Shown: in pieces, positions 16,680-19,928 of the stretch
Numbering within the stretch: position 1 is the stretch's first letter
Layout of the letters: each line of letters starts with the position of its first letter
Source of the DNA: Bacteroidetes bacterium UBA7688
GTDB taxonomy: Bacteria; Bacteroidota; Bacteroidia; Chitinophagales; Chitinophagaceae
Assembly: GCA_002482815.1 (NCBI GenBank)
Contig: DLGS01000272.1
Span: 1-19,928 of the forward strand
Direction: 5' to 3'
Length of the DNA stretch: 19,928 nt
Program-made: the position numbers and the translations under genes
The notes under the pieces: model-generated
What the model was told of the DNA's origin: nothing
What the model saw: only the letters and a program-made list of their open reading frames with translations
The model's database searches: none

Positions 16680-16779
16680 TATCGGGATGTGTTTCGGAAT
16701 GCAAATTATTGAATTGCTGATGGTGTGGAGCACTTCGGCCATTAATTATCCGGAATTAAGACAATACTAACAGGCTACC

Positions 16780-17271
16780 TTACAAACTTTTAATTTTGTT
16801 GATCAGGCCTGAGGTGGAATAACCATTTACAAAAGGAATAATAGCAACCTTTCCTCCGTTTTCCTGTACTTCATTTGCACCTACAATGTGGTCAATGGTG
16901 TAGTCGCCGCCTTTAACCAGCACATCAGGATGCAAAAACCGTATCAGATTAAGTGGAGTATCTTCTTCAAAAAAACAAACGGCATCAACACATAACAAAG
17001 CCGCTAATTGTAAAGCCCTGTCCTGCTCGTTATTAACAGGGCGTTCCTCACCTTTTAATTTTCTGACAGAAGCATCTGTATTGATGGCAACGATTAAAAC
17101 CTGCCCTTCGTCAGCCGCTTTGCTCAGTAAGTCGATATGGCCGTGGTGAATAATATCAAAACAGCCGTTGGTAAAAACGATTTTCCGGCCATTTACTCGC
17201 TGGCTGTTGCAAAAACGGAGCAAAGCCGGCTTGTCCATAATTTTATTTTGAATCCACTGCAGCTTGTTCAT
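16780..17271 (-). CDS. rfaE2: D-glycero-beta-D-manno-heptose 1-phosphate adenylyltransferase (RfaE2/HldE C-terminal type)
   Basis: A 163-residue nucleotidyltransferase that by family transfers AMP from ATP to heptose 1-phosphate, making ADP-heptose for LPS core or surface glycans. Motifs: FTNGCFDIIHHGHIDLL (33-49) with the catalytic HxGH at 42-45, VKGGDY with VGANEV in the substrate region, and GYSTSGLI at the C-terminus. It is the stand-alone adenylyltransferase; the sugar kinase half (RfaE1) is not fused or adjacent. I keep the start at ATG 17271 because MNKLQWIQNKI is typical for the family in this phylum, although this gives a 29-base overlap with the upstream flippase gene. ATG 17238 would remove the overlap. 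A related cytidylyltransferase is the main alternative. Confidence 0.88.
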   Translation of the reverse strand: MNKLQWIQNKIMDKPALLRFCNSQRVNGRKIVFTNGCFDIIHHGHIDLLSKAADEGQVLIVAINTDASVRKLKGEERPVNNEQDRALQLAALLCVDAVCFFEEDTPLNLIRFLHPDVLVKGGDYTIDHIVGANEVQENGGKVAIIPFVNGYSTSGLINKIKSL

Positions 17272-18256
17272 CGCGTATTTTGTTGTAAACAGGAAGAATG
17301 AGAAAGGCTAAGATACCAAATATCGCAATGATCAATGTTTGTGCAAGCCATGATATCCAGCCAAAAGCCAGGCCAAACGAGTCTTTGACTGCATACAGCA
17401 TATTCAAAACCAACTGTAAAGCCTGTGGATAGGCACCCAATCCGCCTGGTGTAACAATCATTCCCAGGCTCCCAAAAACCAATACGGAAAGTGCGGGGCC
17501 AAGGCCAAGATGTTCTGTCGCCGGTAAGGCCCAGAAACCGATGTAGATTAGAGTAAGGTAGGAGCCCCAGATTAAAAAAGTATAGAGAATAAACTGGAAA
17601 CGTTTTTTCATGGCAAGGATAGAGGTGACCCCTTCGGCAAGCCCTTTTATGAACAAACCTATTTTTCCGGTTTTGTTTCTGCGGTAAATAAACACCAATA
17701 AGCTGATGAAGAAAATCATTCCTGCCAGTCCGATTCCAGCCATCAGGGGCAGATTTTTTCCTTCCATTTTGCCCAGTAAATATTGGAGATATTGTGTAAC
17801 AACATCTACCTGAACTGCGAATGTGAGAATAGCAATTAACATAAGGCAAATCAAATCAAATGCCCGTTCTGCAACGATTGTGCCGATTATTTTATCGGCT
17901 GGTTCATCTTCGTATTTAGCAATTACAGTACATTTTGCAACCTCACCCATTCGTGGCAGCAGAAGATTAGTCAGGTAGCCCATAAATACGGCACCCGTAA
18001 TGTTTACAATAGTCGGGCGTATATTGAGCGGCTCCAGCATAAGTTTCCATCTCAGTGCCCGGAAAAAGTGAGAAAGAAATCCGATTATGCCAATCGGAAT
18101 AAAAACCCACCACCGCTCAGACACCTGACTTAAAGATTTTTTTAAATCTTCAATATCCTGTGCATTCAGTTTTGTGTATTGCCAATAAACAAGCGCAAAG
18201 CCCAGTCCGAAGAAGATGGCATATTGTAACAATAAAAAAACTGTCTTTTTCTTCAT
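17243..18256 (-). CDS. YbhN/MprF-type flippase-like membrane protein (LPG synthase transmembrane domain family)
   Basis: A 337-residue integral membrane protein with about 8 hydrophobic segments. It shows the lysylphosphatidylglycerol-synthase transmembrane (UPF0104/YbhN) signatures: FFRALRWKLML (about 63-73), GAVFMGYLTNLLLPRMGEVAKC (about 88-109, given here as its core NLLLPRMGEVAK), GTIVAERAFDL and GMIVTPGGLGAYPQ. The soluble lysyl-transferase domain of MprF is absent, so it is the flippase half alone. Relatives are implicated in moving lipids or lipid-linked substrates across the inner membrane; the substrate here is unknown. It starts 27 bases after panD and overlaps rfaE2 by 29 bases, so it may be translated together with an envelope-sugar gene. 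Confidence 0.87.
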   Translation of the reverse strand: MKKKTVFLLLQYAIFFGLGFALVYWQYTKLNAQDIEDLKKSLSQVSERWWVFIPIGIIGFLSHFFRALRWKLMLEPLNIRPTIVNITGAVFMGYLTNLLLPRMGEVAKCTVIAKYEDEPADKIIGTIVAERAFDLICLMLIAILTFAVQVDVVTQYLQYLLGKMEGKNLPLMAGIGLAGMIFFISLLVFIYRRNKTGKIGLFIKGLAEGVTSILAMKKRFQFILYTFLIWGSYLTLIYIGFWALPATEHLGLGPALSVLVFGSLGMIVTPGGLGAYPQALQLVLNMLYAVKDSFGLAFGWISWLAQTLIIAIFGILAFLILPVYNKIRDEQAAVDSK

Positions 18257-18283
18257 CGGCGGAGTTTGACTATAAGAAATATC

Positions 18284-18628
18284 CTACAAAAGGTTATTTG
18301 GTTTTGGGAAAACAACAGATGGCTGGTGTTTTTTGGCTAATTCGAAATCCATTATGGCATAAGACATAATGATTAAGGTGTCGCCCAGTGAAACACGACG
18401 TGCTGCGGGTCCGTTAAGGCAAATCATACCGCTTCCACGGGTACCTTTTATAACATAGGTTTCTATGCGTTCTCCGTTTTCCATTACCACTACCTGTACT
18501 TTCTCGTGCTCTATAATATTTGCAGCGTCCATCAGATTTTCATCAATGGTAATGCTTCCTACATAGTGCAGATTGGCTTCCGTCACTTTGGCGTGGTGTA
18601 TCTTCGATTTTAGTATTTCTATTTGCAT
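18284..18628 (-). CDS. panD: Aspartate 1-decarboxylase proenzyme
   Basis: Converts L-aspartate to beta-alanine for pantothenate and CoA synthesis, using a pyruvoyl group formed by self-cleavage. The 114 residues with start ATG 18628 place the processing site exactly at Gly24-Ser25 (HYVGSITID), the canonical numbering. Other family features are KSKIHHAKVTEANL, Tyr22, TYVIKG and GMICLNGPAARRV (the NGAAA-like loop near residues 71-76) and GDTLIIMSYA. The frame is open 8 codons further upstream to ATG 18652, but a promoter element overlaps that stretch, and those residues (MPDYLCAA) are not part of the family. No panC or panB is adjacent. The downstream flippase gene is 27 bases away. Confidence 0.95.
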   Translation of the reverse strand: MQIEILKSKIHHAKVTEANLHYVGSITIDENLMDAANIIEHEKVQVVVMENGERIETYVIKGTRGSGMICLNGPAARRVSLGDTLIIMSYAIMDFELAKKHQPSVVFPKPNNLL

Positions 18629-18635
18629 AGCGGCG

Positions 18636-18643
18636 CAAAGGTA
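18636..18643 (-). promoter_or_regulatory. Bacteroidota -7 promoter element of panD (nearly or fully leaderless)
   Basis: The minus strand reads TACCTTTG, an exact TAnnTTTG match, followed by only 7 bases (CGCCGCT) before the panD ATG. Transcription normally starts about 5-7 bases after this element, so the mRNA would begin at or within a base or two of the start codon. A TTG lies 14 bases upstream, shorter than the usual spacing. Confidence 0.6.
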
Positions 18644-18749
18644 ATCAGGCATTTTGACAATTTAATCATTCAGGCACTATGAGTATGCATAATTTGGCAA
18701 TTTGTTATAGACCGGATGTTTCATAGCAGATAGATGGTGTTTTAGCCTT

Positions 18750-18860
18750 GTGTGAGGGATAGCAGTGGATATCCTTTTGCCGTTTTGGTCAAAAGATAGA
18801 AACGAACCTGCCTGCCGGGAGGCAGGCAGCCCGGCCCTGCTTTTGGGGCGGGGACACACC
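18750..18860 (+). ncRNA. Candidate structured intergenic element (multi-hairpin; possibly Flavo-1-like)
   Basis: Four hairpins are packed in about 110 bases with no plausible gene. (1) GGGATA (18756-18761) pairs with TATCCT (18770-18775). (2) CTTTTG (18774-18779) pairs with CAAAAG (18790-18795), sharing two bases with hairpin 1. (3) The palindrome CTGCCTGCC/GGCAGGCAG (18808-18829). (4) CCC plus GCCC (18830-18832, 18834-18837) pair with GGGC plus GGG (18846-18849, 18851-18853). GTGTG (18750-18754) can pair with CACAC (18855-18859) to close the whole. The word order (GGGATAGCAG, GGATATCCTTTT, AAAAGATAG, AACGAA, CAGCCCGGCCC, GGGGC) resembles an intergenic element I recall from many Bacteroidota genomes. 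Whether it is the Flavo-1 RNA motif I cannot confirm. Orientation is tentative. Confidence 0.45.
18808..18829. repeat. CTGCCTGCC/GGCAGGCAG palindromic repeat
   Basis: A perfect 9-base inverted repeat with a 4-base GGGA loop, far more GC-rich than the surrounding DNA. Palindromes of this CCTGCCTGCC-GGCAGGCAGG type are scattered through many Bacteroidota genomes, often between genes. Here it interrupts an otherwise continuous structured element between AACGAA and CAGCCCGG. There is no T tract after it on either strand. Confidence 0.7.
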
Positions 18861-18910
18861 CTAAAAAATTAGTGCGTACTTTCGTGGCCAATTATACATA
18901 CAATTCAAAA

Positions 18911-19747
18911 ATGATACAATCAGGTTCTTATTATACACTTCGTGTGGTGAAAATGGTGGATTTTGGCGCTTATCTGGATGGTGGCGAAGAGGGAGAAATT
19001 TTATTGCCAAAACGCTATGTACCCGATGGCCTGGATGCCGGCGACGAACTCGAAGTTTTTATTTATCACGATGGTGAAGGGAGGCTGATAGCCACAACCG
19101 AAAGGCCAAAAGGCACGGTTGGCGATATTGTGGTGCTGGAGGTAAAGGACATTATGCATCAGGGTGCGTTCCTGGAATGGGGACTCATTAAAGATTTGTT
19201 TCTGCCCTTATCCCAGCAGGCGAGTGTGTTGTATAAAGGGATGAAAGTTCCTGTGCTCATCTATCTGGACGAGATGACAGGGCGGGTGGCTGCGACAGAA
19301 AAATTTCAGCATCACCTGAAAGGAAATCCGGTTGAATTAAAAGAGAATGATGTGGTCAATCTTTTGGTGACGCGCAAGACAGAATTGGGTTTTGAGGTGA
19401 TCATCAATTCGATGCATGTGGGTCTGATACATTTCAGTGATGTCTTTCATGAAATGAAAATTGGCGACCGATTAAAAGGCTTTATCAAAAAGATTTTGCC
19501 TGAAGATAAAATAGATGTAATGCCCGGCGAGCGTGGTTATAAACGTATAGAGAGTGAGGCTGAGAAAATTTTGCGTTTGCTGAAAGAGAATAACGGCTAC
19601 CTGCCTTATTACGATAAAAGTAACCCTGAAGAAATCTATTCTTTTTTCGGGATGAGCAAGAAGTCGTTCAAGATGGCGATTGGTGGTTTGTACAAGGAAA
19701 AGAAAATAAGTTTAGCTCAGGCGGGTATCCAATTGATTGCAGAATAA
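18911..19747 (+). CDS. cvfB: S1-domain RNA-binding protein, CvfB family
   Basis: A 278-residue cytosolic protein of the CvfB (conserved virulence factor B) family, known as RNA-binding regulators of gene expression. It has the expected layout: S1-like domain 1 at about 1-63 (YYTLRVVKMVDFGAYLD, EGEILLPKRYVP), domain 2 at about 66-130 (GAFLEWGLIKDLFLP), domain 3 at about 140-205 (GFEVIINSMHVGLIHFSDVF) and a C-terminal winged helix at about 215-275 (ILRLLKENNGYLPYYDKSNP, FGMSKKSFKMAIGGLYK). I take ATG 18911 as the start because MIQSGSYYTL lines up with the family N-terminus. The frame is also open from GTG 18872, adding 13 residues that do not look like the family. The structured intergenic element ends about 50 bases upstream. 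Confidence 0.9.
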   Translation: MIQSGSYYTLRVVKMVDFGAYLDGGEEGEILLPKRYVPDGLDAGDELEVFIYHDGEGRLIATTERPKGTVGDIVVLEVKDIMHQGAFLEWGLIKDLFLPLSQQASVLYKGMKVPVLIYLDEMTGRVAATEKFQHHLKGNPVELKENDVVNLLVTRKTELGFEVIINSMHVGLIHFSDVFHEMKIGDRLKGFIKKILPEDKIDVMPGERGYKRIESEAEKILRLLKENNGYLPYYDKSNPEEIYSFFGMSKKSFKMAIGGLYKEKKISLAQAGIQLIAE

Positions 19748-19778
19748 AGGCTTCTAAAAATAAAATTCTGTTTTAAAT

Positions 19779-19808
19779 TTTGTTTTTTAGTTAATCCTAT
19801 TATCTTTG
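19779..19808 (+). promoter_or_regulatory. Bacteroidota promoter of the tRNA-Ser gene
   Basis: TTTG (19779-19782) and TATCTTTG (19801-19808) are exact matches to the -33 and -7 elements, separated by 18 bases. Transcription should start near 19814, leaving a leader of about 25 bases before the tRNA. Confidence 0.75.
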
Positions 19809-19838
19809 CACTCCCTTACCGAAAAAGGATAGGGGAAA

Positions 19839-19928
19839 GGTGAGGTGGGTGAGTGGCCGATACCAGTAGTTTGCTAAACTGCCGAACGGGTCAAACTGTT
19901 CCGCGGGTTCGAATCCCGCCCTCACCGC
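19839..19928 (+). tRNA. tRNA-Ser (anticodon GCU), 3' end at the window edge
   Basis: A full class II cloverleaf can be drawn. Acceptor GGTGAGG (19839-19845) pairs with CCTCACC (19920-19926). D-stem GGT/ACC is 19848-19850 with 19862-19864. Anticodon stem GTAGT/ACTGC flanks the loop TTGCTAA, with anticodon GCT at 19873-19875. A long variable arm has stem GAACGG/CTGTTC (19884-19889 with 19896-19901). T-stem GCGGG/CCCGC encloses TTCGAAT. The discriminator base is G19927, as expected for serine. The GCU anticodon reads AGC and AGU. Only one base after the discriminator is visible, so whether CCA is encoded cannot be seen. Confidence 0.96.

Noticed and set aside
16680..16742. N-terminal extension of the 266-residue secreted protein to ATG 16742
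   Set aside because: It would place 21 residues before a complete signal peptide, which starts naturally at ATG 16679.
17268..17849. A 193-codon open frame on the minus strand inside the flippase-like gene
   Set aside because: It is a shifted frame of the well-supported YbhN-like gene, with a composition (many Cys, Trp, Arg) unlike real proteins and no recognisable motif.
18677..18859. A 60-codon minus-strand open frame over the structured intergenic element
   Set aside because: It runs through the palindrome, giving the LPASRQAG-type peptide that recurs as an artefact wherever this repeat is translated. There is no start context and no family match.
18872..18910. GTG-initiated extension of cvfB
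   Set aside because: The 13 added residues do not match the family N-terminus, and ATG 18911 begins exactly at the first S1-like domain.
19748..19790. Possible terminator after cvfB
   Set aside because: Only a short AAAATT/AATTTT pairing is seen, with no GC pairs. The T-rich tract is better explained as part of the tRNA promoter region.
1..19928. CRISPR array, insertion sequence, prophage, toxin-antitoxin or defence island
   Set aside because: No regularly spaced repeats, transposase or integrase motifs, phage genes or paired small genes were found. Nearly all the DNA is accounted for by core metabolism, translation and envelope genes.

Overview
The window looks like a chromosomal, mostly housekeeping segment of a Bacteroidota bacterium, probably in the Chitinophagaceae/Sphingobacteriales range. 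The family assignment is inference. The phylum rests on several signs. The left edge carries a type IX secretion (T9SS) C-terminal sorting domain. Several genes are preceded by TAnnTTTG -7 promoter elements rather than sigma70 boxes. Shine-Dalgarno sequences are scarce and the base composition is moderately AT-rich. I see no insertion sequence, phage gene, CRISPR array, toxin-antitoxin pair or recognisable defence system.

Left part (1-7324). The 3' end of a T9SS cargo gene on the plus strand faces a minus-strand block, with two strong terminators between them. Read in its own direction, that block is prfA (release factor 1), a Wzz-like chain-length regulator, a Wzy/WaaL-like O-antigen polymerase or ligase, a secreted transglutaminase-like protein, gcvT (glycine cleavage T-protein) and pyrH (UMP kinase). 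wzz and wzy overlap by one base (TAATG), and wzz follows prfA by 34 bases, so polysaccharide chain-length control appears to be read through from a translation gene.

Middle (7325-10833). A 203-base divergent promoter region separates prfA from a plus-strand group: an FKBP-type prolyl isomerase with its own terminator, the hybrid NADP-malic enzyme maeB, and a DUF1905/YdeI-OmdA two-domain protein.

Right part (10837-18628). Eight co-directional minus-strand genes run panD, a YbhN-like flippase, rfaE2 (heptose-1-phosphate adenylyltransferase), an uncharacterised secreted protein, ppk1, ppx, an LpxH-like metallophosphatase and a MurG-like glycosyltransferase. Tight joints (27-base gap, 29-base overlap, 4-base overlap, 10-base gap) suggest three co-translated modules: panD-flippase-rfaE2, ppk1-ppx (polyphosphate synthesis and breakdown) and phosphatase-glycosyltransferase (probably a glycolipid or envelope step).

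Right edge (18629-19928). The most unusual DNA lies between panD and cvfB: a GC-rich, multi-hairpin intergenic element with a perfect CTGCCTGCC/GGCAGGCAG palindrome that appears inserted into it. cvfB (S1-domain RNA-binding protein) and a class II tRNA-Ser(GCU) with a textbook Bacteroidota promoter follow. No gene-free stretch exceeds 300 bases; the longest is this panD-cvfB gap (282 bases). I found no clear new multi-gene system. The best leads are the structured intergenic element, the apparently leaderless panD promoter, the phosphatase-glycosyltransferase pair and two uncharacterised secreted proteins.
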